DNA of 64,000 nucleotides from Enoplosus armatus (Eukaryota; Chordata; Actinopteri; Centrarchiformes; Enoplosidae). The DNA lies in assembly GCF_043641665.1 (NCBI RefSeq), contig NC_092203.1, positions 496,001 to 560,000 on the forward strand, written 5' to 3'. A model generated the notes under the pieces. The model did not search any database. It was not told the origin of the DNA and saw nothing but the letters and a program-made list of their open reading frames with translations. Position numbers and translations under genes: made by a program. Of this stretch, positions 23,077-34,200 are shown piece by piece (position 1 is the first letter of the stretch; every line of letters begins with the position of its first letter).

Positions 23077-25264
23077 AAGCTTTGTTGCCTTGAATTTTGA
23101 ATAAATCACCAACAGTGTCACCAGCAAAGCACCCCCACACCATGACACCTCCTCCTCCATGCTTCACAGTGAGAAATACACATGTAGAAACCATGCGCTC
23201 ACCTTTTCTACATCTCACAAAGACATGACGGGTTGAAACAAAAATCTCAAATTTGGACTCATCAGACCAAAGTACAGATTTCCACTGGTCTAATGTCCAT
23301 TGCTTGTGTTTCTTGGACCAAGCAATTCTCTTCCTCTTGTTGTTCTTCCTCAGTAGTGGCTTCTTTGCAGCAATTCGACCATAAAGGCCTGATTCACGCA
23401 GTCTCCTCTGAACGGTTGATGTTGAGATGTGAATGCTACTTGAACTACTTGTGAAGCATTTATGTGGGCTCTAATCTGAGGTGCTGTTAATTTGCCGTTT
23501 TTGAGGCTGGTAATTCTAATGAATTTATCCTCTGCAGCAGAGGTAACTCTTGGTCTTCCTTTCCTGGAACGGTCCTCATGAGAACCAGTTTCATCATAGC
23601 GTTTGATGGTTTTTACGACTGCACTTGAGGATGCATTCAAAGTTCCTGAAATTTTTGACTGATTGACTGACCTTCATGTCTTAAAGTAATGATGGGCTGT
23701 CATTTCTCTTTACTTAGTTGAGTGGTTCTTGTCATAATATGGATTAGAACAGTAGTTGAATACGGCAATTCACTGTATAAAACTGTGTACCAACCCTACC
23801 TCTGCACAACACAACTGATGGGCTCAAACACATTACAAGCTCTCCCAGCTGAACGTGCCTGTCCCCACCTGCAGGTGGATCACGGATTTCCTGTCTGACA
23901 GGAAGCAGCACGTGAAGCTGGGGAAACACATCTCAGACTCGCGGACGATCAGCACTGGCTCCCCTCAAAGCTGTGTTCTTTCTCCTCTACTCTTCTCCTT
24001 GTACACCAACAGCTGCACCTCCAGTCACCAGTCCGTAAAGCTCCTGAAGTTCGCGGGCGACACCACCCTCATCGGACTCATCTCTGAAGAGGATGAGTCT
24101 GCCTGCAGGTGGGAGATTGACCATCTGGTGACCTGGTGCAACAGCAACAACCTGGAGCTTAACGCTTCAAAGACAGTGGAGATGGTTGTAGACTTCAGGA
24201 AGAGCGCAGCCCCACCCGCCCCCATCACTCTGTGTGACTCTCCAGTGGACACTGTGGAGTCCTTCCGTTTCCTGGGCTCCATCATCAGCCAGGACCTCCA
24301 GTGGGAGCTGAACATCAGCTCCCTCATCAAGTAAGCCCAACAGAGGATGTACTTCTACTAGAGTCCATCCTCACCTCCTCCATCACTGTCTGGTACGCTG
24401 CTGCCTCCACCAAGGCCAGACGCAGACTGCAGCATATCATCCGCTCTGCAGAGAGGGTGATTGGCTGCAACCTCCCATCTCTTCAGGACCTGTACTCCTC
24501 CAGGACCCTGAGGAGAGCTGCTGACCCCTCCCACCCCGGACACTATCTGTTCGACCCCCTCCCCTCTGGCAGGAGGCTGCGGTCCATCAGGACCAAAACC
24601 TACCGCCACAAAAACTGTTTCTTCCCCTCTGCAGTCAACCTGACAAACTTACATTGACCCCCCCCCCCCCCCCCCCCCCCCCCCCGAACACAAACACAAG
24701 TTAAACACAACACAAGTTAAGACCCCCCTGTGTTACATTAACGCACCCACCCCCTGCTGGACACTTATCTGGACACTTTACTTTATTTTGGTCACTGCAC
24801 TGTTTGTTATTTATCTTATCTTTTCTTATTTTTATTTTTATTCTTATTTTACCTTTTATATTCGACATATTTGTTATCAAAACAATAGCACCTTCAGACC
24901 ACGGCAAATTCCTTGTAATGTATGTTACTTGGCAATAAACAGTTTCTGATTCTGATTCTGATTCTGATTAAGAAGGCAAAACCTGTTAACCTGCACACCT
25001 GTTAATTGAAAACCAGGCTCATAAAGCTGATTGAGAGAATGCCAAGAGTGTGCAAAGCTGTCATCAAAGCAAAAGGTGGCTGCTTTGAAGAATCTAAAGT
25101 ATAAAACATATTCTGGTTTGTTTAACACTTTTGTTTACTACATAATTCCATATGTGTTCCTTCATAGTTCTGATTCTTCAGTATTAATCTACAATGTAAA
25201 AACCACTAAAAATAAAGTAAAACCATTGAATGAGAAGGTGTGTCCAAACTTTTGACTGGTACTG
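23077..25264 (-). mobile_element. Tc1-like element copy 1, split by LINE A
   Basis: The 5' terminus lies at 25264 (inverted: CAGTACCAGTCAAAAGTTTG), next to a TA target. The long TIR region runs to about 24968, then LINE A copy 3, then transposase in minus orientation: helix-turn-helix part (NASSSAVVKTIKRYDETGS, HEDRSRKGRPRVTSA) at 23640-23500 and the catalytic-domain part (GERMVSTCVF, VKHGGGGVMVWGCFAGDTV) at 23210-23095. It stops at LFKIQGNKAF; the C-terminal D/E region and the far TIR are missing. Inactive. The same insertion, without LINE A, recurs at 30018-30868. Confidence 0.82.
23837..24967 (+). mobile_element. LINE A copy 3, 5'-truncated, nested in Tc1
   Basis: Starts inside RT (LSDRKQHVKLGKHISDSRT, STGSPQSCVLSPLLFSLYTN), continues through NNLELNASKTVEMVVDFRK and SSLIK, has an internal deletion near 24345, and runs on to FFPSAVNLTN. 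Next come a poly-C run (24658-24685) and the tail ...agtttctgattctgattctgattctg. It splits the Tc1 sequence at '..cacatta|agaagg', so the LINE is the younger insertion. 5' truncation is typical of target-primed reverse transcription. Confidence 0.87.
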
Positions 25265-25430
25265 TACATACATGGTGATATCATGTAAGAAACAGTTCCA
25301 CGACAGTCTGAAAAAGCTTAGTTGAGATTGTATGGTGTAATGGTTGTGACAAACATTGAGCCATGGCATATCATTGCATTACCATGTCAAGTTGCATAGC
25401 GAAGATTCCACTACAACAAGCATTTGTATA

Positions 25431-25513
25431 GTCAGGATGGCCGAGCGGTCCAAGGCACTGCATTAAGGTCACAGTCTCCACTGGAGGCATGGGTTCGAAT
25501 CCCACTTCTGACA
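25431..25513 (+). tRNA. tRNA-Leu-like, anticodon AAG, weakened stem
   Basis: 83 nt with perfect acceptor stem, D-arm, long variable arm and T-loop TTCGAAT. The anticodon loop TTAAGGT gives AAG (CAG in the array consensus), which would still decode a Leu codon (CUU). However, the anticodon stem has two mismatches (CTGCA/CACAG) and the T-stem one. A T5 run (acagtttttc) follows as terminator. Status uncertain; more likely decaying than a functional isoacceptor. Confidence 0.5.
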
Positions 25514-26053
25514 GTTTTTCACTGGAAACTTGAACCATTTCCTCTAGCATGATAATGGGAAAGTAAAGTCAGCCTCTGCAACGCCAGGTCTCATTCACAA
25601 CGAACAGCAGCCCTTCGCTTTCCCAGGTTTCATGTCACTACATATGCTAGAATATGTTCTATGGGTTTACATGACTACAGAAGAGGATTAGGTCCACATG
25701 TGTTTTTAAAGTCAGAATTCTTACCTTAATCTCAGACTTTGATCTCAGAATTCTGACTTTGAAGGATGAATTTTTCTACACATGACAATGTATCAGTGAT
25801 AATGTTCCAATAATAATCTCATCATATCGCCTATAATAATGTAACACTGACAGGAAGACTGCAGAGTTTTCTATGAAGGTGGATTTTTTCATTGTAGTAA
25901 GAAGATTTGTTTTGTTTCACACATATGAATGAATTGTTTGTGATGGGTGAATTGATTGTAGGAAGTCTTTTTTACATGTTATCTTCTGTGTCACTGGTGT
26001 TGCTGCATGCCTTCTATGTGATATTCTCTGCATTAACATACAACCTTCGATGA

Positions 26054-26125
26054 GGTTCCATGTTGTAATGGTTAGCACTCTGGACTCTGAATCCAGCGAT
26101 CTGAGTTTAAGACTCGGGGGAACCT
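26054..26125 (+). pseudogene. tRNA-Gln (CTG) copy with damaged T-loop
   Basis: 72 nt, acceptor and anticodon arms intact (CTGGA CTCTGAA TCCAG). The T-loop is TTTAAGA rather than TTCAAAT, so the invariant C56 and the B-box are lost; the D-stem also has a G-to-T change. Confidence 0.65.
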
Positions 26126-27026
26126 GATTTTAAGCGGGAAGACAGGTATGAAAATGCAACCTATCCGCTGAATGATAGACCTTTGTCTGATCTTGCTGTA
26201 TGTGAAAGGTTCAGGTCGTAGTTTCTACTGGAGACGTGGGTGCAAATCCCACTTCTGACAGCTTTACACTGGAAACTGGAACCATTTCTTCTAACATGAT
26301 ACTGGGAGTAAAGTCAGCCGTTCTTGCTGCGTACGGGTATGAACGTATGAGAAAATACAGGCAATGCCACTTGTTGTTCCCAACAACTAGCAGCCTACCC
26401 CTAGCCCAGCTTTTCATACCCTGTGTGCCAACGGTTGTAAGTCACTACACATGGTTGTATACAGTAGGCCTATTTGATGCTGGATGAATTGTTTGTATGA
26501 AGTCTTTGTCGGGTGTGGGTTCAACTCCCCCCTCTGACAGCAAGTTTTTCACCAGAACCATTTCCTGTCACATGATATTGGGAAAGAAAAGTCAGCCATT
26601 CAGCTGCTGCAACGCCAGGTCCCATTCACAACAAACAGCTGTCACTACATATGCTAGAATGTGTTCTATGGGCTTACAGGACTACGGAAGAGGAATAGGG
26701 CCACATGTGACTTTAAAGTCTCAGAATTCTGACTTTGAAGTAAGAATGTTTCCGCACATGACAATGTATGAAAAACCTGAAATGATAATGGGAAAGTAAA
26801 GTCAGCCATTTTTGCTATGTTCAGCGTTAATGGTACAACTCAAGCATTTGTAACGCTGCTTACATACATACAGATTCAAAGTAGTAGGCAGTCTCTGGCC
26901 TCTCATGACCCTCCAGCTACTGCAACACCACGTCCCATTCACAACAAATTGTAGGCGATCGCTATCCCAGCTTTTCGTTGTGTTTGTGCTAATCCTTGTA
27001 AGTCACTACGCCATGTCCTTTGTTAA

Positions 27027-27098
27027 GGTTCCATGGTGTAATGGTTAGCACTCTGGACTCTGAATCCAGCGATCCGAGTTCAAATCTCGGTGGAACCT
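27027..27098 (+). tRNA. tRNA-Gln (CTG)
   Basis: 72 nt, all arms paired: acceptor GGTTCCA/TGGAACC, D-arm with GGTTAG, anticodon arm CTGGA CTCTGAA TCCAG (anticodon CTG), T-arm CCGAG TTCAAAT CTCGG, discriminator T. As far as I can recall it equals the vertebrate tRNA-Gln-CTG consensus. TTTT follows 5 bases later. The best candidate for a functional Gln gene in the array. Confidence 0.9.
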
Positions 27099-27915
27099 GA
27101 TTTTAAGCGGGAAGACAGGTAAGAAAATGCAACCTATCCTATCCGCTGAGTTTCTGATCTTGCTGTAAGTGGCAGGCACTGCATTGAAGTCGCAGTCTCG
27201 GCTGGAGGTCTGGGTTCAAATCCCACTTCCGACAGCTTTTCACTGGAAAATGGAACCAGTTGATAATGGGAAAGTAAAGTCTTTTCATAGCCATTCTGGC
27301 TATGTTCGGCGTTAATGGTACACAGCATTGTATGGTTAATGGTTAATGGGTGTTAATGGTACACAGCATTTGTAACGCTGCTTACAGACATACAGATTCA
27401 AAGTAATAGGCAGTCTCTGGGTTCAAATCCCCATTCTGAAAGCAAGTTTTTCACCAGAACCGTTTCCTGTGACATGATATTTGGAAAGAAAAGTCAGCAA
27501 TTCAGCTGCTGCAACGCCTGGTCCCATTCACAATGAACAGCAGCCTATCGCCATTCCAGGTTTTCATGTCAGTACATATGCTAGAATGTGTTCTATGGGC
27601 TTACAGGACTATGGAAGAGGAATAGGGCCACATGTGACTTTAAAGTCAGAATTCTTACCTTAATCTCAGAATTCTGACTTTGAAGTAAGAATGTTTCCGC
27701 ACATGACATCTCATCATATTGCTTCACACATACATACATACATTCATTTTTTGTGATGATGCTGGGTGAGTTGATTGTACGAAGTCTTTTTCATGTTTTG
27801 TTCTGTGTCACTGGTATTGTTGCATGCCTTCTATGTCATATTCTCCGTATTAACATACTTGCATTGTGATATCATGTGAGAAAGTGTTCTGCAACAGCCT
27901 ACAAACCTTCGTTCA

Positions 27916-27987
27916 GGTTCCGTGGTGTAATGGTTCGCACTCTGGACTTTGAATCCAGTGATCTGAGTTCAAATCTCGGTGGAACCT
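27916..27987 (+). tRNA. tRNA-Gln (TTG)
   Basis: 72 nt with paired stems (a G-T wobble at the acceptor base and one in the T-stem). The anticodon loop CTTTGAA gives TTG, the other glutamine isoacceptor. The D-loop has TTCGCAC. The downstream sequence has only TTT within 15 bases, so a Pol III terminator is weak. It may descend from the CTG gene by one anticodon base change. Confidence 0.7.
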
Positions 27988-28749
27988 GAGTTTGTGTGGG
28001 ACAAAAGGGGAGAGAATGCAACCTATCTGCTGAATGACAGACCTTTGTCTGATCTTGCTCTAAGGCACTGCGTTCAGGTCGTAGTTTCTACTGGAGGCTT
28101 GGGTTCAAATCCTACTTCCGACAGTTTTTCACTGGAAACAGGAATCATTTCCTCTAGCATGATGATGGGAAAGTAAAGTCAGCCATTCTTGCTATGTTCA
28201 GGTACGAGCGTATGAGAAAATACAGGCAATGCCACGTACATATTCAAAGTAGCAGGTAGTTTCTGGCCTCTCGTGAAGCTCTAGCTGATGCAATGCCAGG
28301 TCCCATTCCTAACAAATACCAGCCTAACCCTATCCCAGCTTTTAATTCTTTATGTGCTCATGGTTGGAAGTCACTACACATGCTAGAATGTGTTTATATA
28401 CAGTAGGCCTATTTGATGCTGGATGAATTTTTTGTGGGAAGTCTTGGGAAGAGCAGAGAAGAAGAAGAGAGAGGAAAGAAAAGTCGGCCATTCTTGCTAT
28501 GTTCAAGGACAAGTTGTAGGCAGCTTCTGGCCTCTCATGAACCTCCAGCTGCTGCAACGGCAGGTACCATTCCCAACAAATAGCACCCTCTCGCTATCCC
28601 AGCTTTTTATTCCATATGTGTGATCAGTTGTATCTTCTGTGCCACTGGTATTGTTACATGCCTTCTATGTCATATTCTCCGTATTAACATACTTGCATTG
28701 TGATATCATCTGAGAAAGTGTTCCGCAACAGCCTAAAGACCATTGTTGA

Positions 28750-28821
28750 GGTTCCATGGTGTAATGGTTAGCACTCTGGACTTTGAATTCAGTGATCTGA
28801 ATTCAAATCTCAGTGGAACCT
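28750..28821 (+). tRNA. tRNA-Gln (TTG), slightly decayed
   Basis: 72 nt, anticodon TTG in loop CTTTGAA. The anticodon stem has one wobble (CTGGA/TTCAG) and the T-stem one A-C mismatch. The flank has no TTTT nearby. Close relative of 27916-27987, so the TTG form was copied within the array. Confidence 0.55.
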
Positions 28822-30017
28822 TTAAAGTGGGAAGACAGGTAAGAGAATGCAACTTATCTGCTGACAGACATTTGTCTGATCTTGCTGTATGTGGAAGGTG
28901 CTGCATTCAGGTCATAGTCCTGACGTGGGTTCAAATCCCACTTCTGACAGCTTTTCACTGTCTTTTCACTGAAGCTGGAACCATTTCTTCTAGCATGATA
29001 ATGTGAAAGTAAAGTCAGCCATTCTGGCTATGTTCGGCATTAATGGTACAAGTTGTAACAAATTTGTAACGCTGCTTACAGACATACAGATTAAAGGAAG
29101 TAGGCAGTCTCTGGTCTCCTATGAAGCTCCAACTGATGCAATGCCAGGTCCCGTTCCCAACCACTATCCCAGCTTTTCATTCCCTGTGTGCGAATGGTTG
29201 TAAATCACAACACATGCTAGAATGTGTTTGTATACAGTAGGCCTATTTGATACTGGATTAATTGTTTGTAGGAAATCTTTTCCAGGTGTGGGTGTCTGAC
29301 AGCAAGTTTTTCACCTGAACCATTTCCTCTGACTTGATATTTGGAAAGAAAAGTCAGCCATTCGGCTGCTGCAACGCCAGGTCCCATTCACAACGAACAG
29401 CAGCCTATCGCCATCCCAGATTTTCATGTCACTACATATGCTAGGATTAGGATTAGGGCCACATGTGACTTTAAAGTCAGAATTCTGACTTTGAAGTATG
29501 AATTTTTGCGCACATGACAATGTATCAGTGCAACATTTGCAACTACGGCATTTGCAACTACAACATTTGTAACGCTGCTTACATACATACAGATTCAAAT
29601 TAGTAGGCAGTCTCTGGCCTCTCATGACCCTCCAGCTACTACTAATATCATTTCATTACCATATCAAGTTACATAGCGAAAATTCCACTACAAAGAGTGT
29701 TTGTATAGTCAGGATGGCCACGCGGTCCAAGGCGCTGCGTTCAGGCCCACTTCTGACAGTTTTTCACTGGAAACTGGAACCATTTCGTCTCGCATGATAA
29801 TAGGAAAGTAAAGCTAGTTGTTCTTGCTGTGTGCAGGTGTGAGCATATGAGAAAATACAAGCAATGCTACTTACAAACATACAGATTCACAGTAGTAGGT
29901 TGAGTCTCGTCTCTCATGAATCTCCAGCTGATGCAATGCCAGGTTCCGTTCCCAACAAATAGCAGCCTATCTATCCCAGCTTTTCATTCCCTATGCGAAC
30001 GGTTGTAAGTCACTACA

Positions 30018-30868
30018 CAGACTAAAGTACAGATTTCCACTGGTCTAATGTCCATTCCTTGTGTTTCTTGGACCAAGCAATTCTCTTCCTCTTGTTGTTC
30101 TTCCTCAGTAGTGGCTTCTTTGCAGCAATTCGACCATAAAGGCCTGATTCACGCAGTCTCCTCTGAACGGTTGATGTTGAGATGTGTATGCTACTTGAAC
30201 TACTTGTGAAGCATTTATTTGGGCTCTAATCTGAGGTGCTGTTAATTTGTGGTTTCTGAGGCTGGTAATTCCAATGAACTTATCCTCTGCAGCAGAGGTA
30301 ACTCTTGGTCTTCCTTTCCTGGGACGGTCCTCATGAGAACCAGTTTCATCATAGCGTTTGATGGTTTTTACGATGCATTCATAGTTCCTGAAATTTTCCG
30401 GATTGACTGACCTTCATGTCTTAAAATAATGATGGACTGTTGTTTCTCTTTACTTAGTTGAGTGGTTCTTGCCATAATATGGATTAGAACAGGAGTTGAA
30501 TAGGGCAATTCACTGTATAGAACTGTGTACCAACCCTACCTCTGCACAACACAACTGATGGGCCACAAATTCCACAAATTAACTCTTGACAAGGCACACC
30601 AGTTAATTGAAAACCAGGCTCATAAAGCTGATTGAGAGAATGCCAAGAGTGTGCAAAGCTGTCATCAAAGCAAAAGGTGGCTGCTTTGAAAAATCTGAAG
30701 TATAAAACATATTCTGGTTTGTTTAACACTTTTTTGTTTACTACGTAATTCCATATGTGTTCCTTCATAGTTCTGATGTCTTCAATATTAATCTACAATG
30801 TAAAAAATACTAAAAATAAAGTAAAACCATTGAATGAGAAGGTGTGTCCAAACTTTTGACTGGTACTG
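30018..30868 (-). mobile_element. Tc1-like element copy 2
   Basis: The same Tc1 terminus (CAGTACCAGTC... inverted, ending 30868 before TA) and TIR. On the minus strand are the start and N-terminal DNA-binding part of transposase (MARTTQLSKEK at about 30474, HEDRPRKGRPRVTSA), ending within the central region at about 30018; the catalytic half is deleted. The right flank (catacatggtgatatcatgt...) is the same as that of copy 1, so the two are duplicates of one insertion event carried by array duplication. Confidence 0.83.
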
Positions 30869-31034
30869 TACATACATGGTGATATCATGTAAGAATCTGT
30901 TCCACGACAGTCTGAAAAAGCTTAGTTGAGATTCCATAGTGTTATGGTTGTGACAAAAGTTGAGCCATGGCATATCATTGCATTACCATATCAAGTTACA
31001 TTGCGAAAATTACACTGCAAAAAGGGTTTTTATA

Positions 31035-31117
31035 GTCAGGATGGCCGAGCGGTCCAAGGCGCTGCGTTCAGGTCGCAGTCTCCACTGGAGGCGTGGGTTC
31101 GAATCCCACTTCTGACA
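31035..31117 (+). tRNA. tRNA-Leu (CAG)
   Basis: 83 nt and fully paired: acceptor GTCAGGA/TTCTGAC with one wobble, D-arm with GAGCGGTCC, anticodon arm CTGCG TTCAGGT CGCAG (anticodon CAG), long variable arm, T-arm GTGGG TTCGAAT CCCAC, discriminator A. A T5 run (gtttttcac) follows directly as Pol III terminator. It is close to the vertebrate tRNA-Leu-CAG consensus and is the only fully intact Leu copy in the window. Confidence 0.92.
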
Positions 31118-31801
31118 GTTTTTCACTGGAAACTTGAACCATTTCCTCTAGCATGATAATGACAAAGTAAAGTCAGCCAATCAGCTGCTGCAACGCCAGA
31201 CAGGTAAGAGAATGCAACTAATCTGCTGAAAGACAGACATTCGTCTGATCTTGCTATATGTAGAAGGCGCTGCGTTCAGGTTGCAGTCTCCACTGGAGGC
31301 GCTGGATGAATTGTTTGCAGGGAAACTTTTTCACACAGTGTACAAATTCCACTTCTGACAAGTTTTTCACTCAAACTATTTCCTGTTACATGATATTGGG
31401 AAAGAAAGGTCAGCCATTCACCTGCTGCACCGCCAGGTCCCATTCACAACCAATTGCAGCCTATCACTATAACAGGTTTCATGTCACTTCACATGCTAGA
31501 ATATGTTCTATGGGCTAACATGACTACAGAAGAGAAATAGGGCCACATGTGACTTTAAAGTTAGAATTCTTACCTTAATCTCGGAATTCTGACTTTGATC
31601 TTGGAATTCAGACTTTGATGTCAGAATTCTGACTTTGAAGTAAGAATGTTTCCGCACATGACAATGTATCAGTGACAATGTTCCAATAATAATCTTATCA
31701 TATTGCCTATAATAACGTAACAACCGACTTTAAAAAGTGGAACCTTTGAAGTGGGACGACAGGTAAGACAATACAACCTATCCTATCCTATCTTTTGTTG
31801 A

Positions 31802-31869
31802 GGTTCCATGGTATAATGGTTAGCACTCTGGACTCTGAATCCAATCGAGTTCAAATGTCAGTGGAACCT
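31802..31869 (+). pseudogene. tRNA-Gln relic with 4-base deletion
   Basis: 5' half and anticodon CTG normal. The region between anticodon and T-arms is shortened (ccaatcgag for ccagcgatccgag), so one strand of each stem is damaged, and the T-loop flank reads TCAAATGTC. The same deletion occurs at 33366-33433 and 16571-16632, showing they were copied together. Confidence 0.8.
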
Positions 31870-32875
31870 GGGACAACAGGTAAGAGAATGCAACCTATCC
31901 GCTGAATGATAGACCTTTGTCTGATCTCGCTGTATGTGGCAGGCGCTACGTTCAGGTTGTAGTCTCTGCTTGAGTCGTGGATTCAAATCGCACATGGTTA
32001 CTTGCAAGGAAACACATGCAGTCATCAGACAGATAAGAGAATGCAACTAATCTGCTGAAAGACAGACATTTGTCTGATCTTGCTGTATGTGGAAGGCGCT
32101 CCGTTCACATTGCAGTCTCCACTGGAGGTGTGTTTTTTTTCACTGGAAACCAGAACCATTTCCTCTAGCATGATAATGGGAAAGTCAGCCGTTCTTGCTG
32201 TGTTCGGGTACAAGCATATGAGAAAATACAGGCAATGCTACTTACCGACATACAGATTGAAAGTAGTAGGTAGTGTCTGGCCTCTCATGAATCTCCAGCT
32301 GATGCAATGCCATGTCCCGTTCCCAACAAATAGCAGCCTCTCGCGATCTCAGCTTTTCATTCCCTATTTGCGAACGGTTATAAGTCACTACACGTTTGTA
32401 TATAGTAGGCCTGTTTGATGCTGGATTAATTGTTTGTAGGAAATCTTTTCCAGGTGTGGGTGTCTGACAGCAAGTTTTTCACCTGAACCGTTTCCTCTGA
32501 CTTGATATTGGGAAAGAAAAGTCAGCCATTCAGCTGCTGCAACGCCAGGTCCCATTCACAACGAACAGCAGCCTATCGCCATCCCAGGTTTTCATGTCAC
32601 TACATATGCTAGGATTACGATTAGGGCCACATGTGACTTTAAAGACAGAATTCTGACTTTGAAGTATGAATTTTTGCGCACATGACAATGTATCAGTGCA
32701 ACATTTGCAACTACAGCATTTGCAACAACAACATTTGTAACGCTGCTTACATACATACAGATTCAAATTAGTAGGCAGTCTCTGGCCTCTCATGACCCTC
32801 CAGCTACTACTAATATCATTTCATTACCATATCAAGTTACATAGCAAAAATTCCACTACAAAGAGTGTTTGAGTA

Positions 32876-32934
32876 GTCAGGATGGCCGAGCAGTCCAAGG
32901 CGCTACGTTCAGGTCGCAGTCTCCACTGGAGGCA
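32876..32934 (+). pseudogene. tRNA-Leu relic, 3' end missing
   Basis: The Leu-CAG 5' two thirds (A-box, anticodon loop TTCAGGT, variable arm) run to 'ggaggc' and are then cut off by a repeat block lacking the T-arm and B-box. It has a G-to-A change in the D-loop (gagcagtcc). Confidence 0.8.
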
Positions 32935-33365
32935 GATACAGATTCACAGTAGTAGGTAATGTCTGGCCTCTCATGAAGCTCCAGCTGATGCAATGCCAGG
33001 TCCCTTTCCCAACGAATAGCAGCCTACTGCTATCCCAGGTTTTCATGTCACTACATATGCTAGAATGTGTTCTATGGGCTTACATGACTACAGAAGAGAA
33101 ATAGGGCCACATGTGACTTTAAAGTCAGAATTCTTACCTTAATCTCGGAATTCTGACTTTGATCTTGGAATTCTGACTTTGATGTCAGAATTCTGACTTT
33201 AAAGTAAGAATGTTTCCGCACATGACAATGTATCAGTGACAATGTTCCAATAATAGTCTTATCATATTGCCTATAATAATGTAACAACCGACTTTAAAAA
33301 GTGGAACCTTTAAAGTGGGACGACAGGTAAGACAATACAACCTATCCTATCCTATCTTTTATTGA

Positions 33366-33433
33366 GGTTCCGTGGTATAATGGTTAGCACTCTGGACTCT
33401 GAATCCAATCGAGTTCAAATGTCGGTGGAACCT
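33366..33433 (+). pseudogene. tRNA-Gln relic with 4-base deletion (second copy)
   Basis: Same deletion as 31802-31869; anticodon CTG retained. It lies in a near-identical duplicated segment. Confidence 0.8.
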
Positions 33434-34200
33434 GGGACAACAGGTAAGAGAATGCAACCTATCCGCTGAATGATAGACCTTTGTCTGATCTCGCTGTATG
33501 TGGCAGGCGCTACGTTCAGGTTGTAGTCTCTGCTTGAGTCGTGGATTCAAATCGCACTTCTGACAGCTTTTCACTGGAAATTGGAACCAATTGATAATGG
33601 GAAAGTAAAGTCATTTCATAGCCATTCTGGCTATGTTCAGCGTTAAAGGTACAACTACAGCATTTGTAACGCTGCTTACAGACATACAGATTCAAAGTAG
33701 TAGGCAGTCTCTGGGTTCAAATCCCCCTTCTGACAACAAGTTTTTTACCAGAACTGTTTCTCTGTGACATTCTGACTTTGAAGTAAGAATGTTTCCGCAC
33801 ATGACAATGTATCAGTCACAATGTTCCAATTACAATCTCATCATATTGCCTATAGTAATGTAAAACTGACAGGGAGACTAGTAGGAAGTCTCTGGCCTCT
33901 CATGACCCTCCAGCTACTGCAACGCCACGTCCCATTCACAACGAATAGCAGCCTATTGCTATCCCAGCTTTTCAATCTGTATGTGCTAATGGTTGGAAGT
34001 CACTACACATGCTAGAATGTGTTCAAATCTCGGTGGAACCTGATTTTGTGTGGGACAACATGTAAGAGAATGCAACCTATCCGCTGAATGACTTGCTGTA
34101 TGTGTATATCCCATTTCTGACAGCTTTTCACTGGAAATTGGAACCAATTGATAATGGGAAAGTATAGCCATTCTGGCTATGTTCGGCGTTAATGGTAAAA

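Larger units (their letters stand above)
13690..34200. repeat. Decayed tandem array of tRNA-Leu/tRNA-Gln units
   Basis: About 20 kb built from recurring blocks: (i) tRNA-Leu or a relic; (ii) a 'cctctcatga..ctccag..aacgcca.gtcccattcacaac' block; (iii) 'ggttttcatgtcactacatatgctagaatgtg'; (iv) a short tandem of 'gaattctgactttgatctca' (e.g. 15354-15420, 16012-16130, 20715-20830, 31550-31645, 33115-33205); (v) 'cctataataatgtaac'; (vi) tRNA-Gln or a relic, then 'gaatgcaacctatc.gctgaatga'. tRNA-Leu relics include 15633-15662, 16704-16760, 16807-16867, 17481-17577, 18683-18723, 19495-19556, 20312-20372, 26205-26260, 27173-27233, 28061-28123, 28895-28948, 29708-29758, 31264-31360, 31941-31993, 32093-32132, 32876-32934 and 33504-33565. 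tRNA-Gln relics include 5' pieces near 18576, 25324 and 30934 and a 3' piece at 34021-34041. Segments 31536-31995, 33100-33560 and 16012-16870 are close copies, showing multi-unit duplication. Confidence 0.85.
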
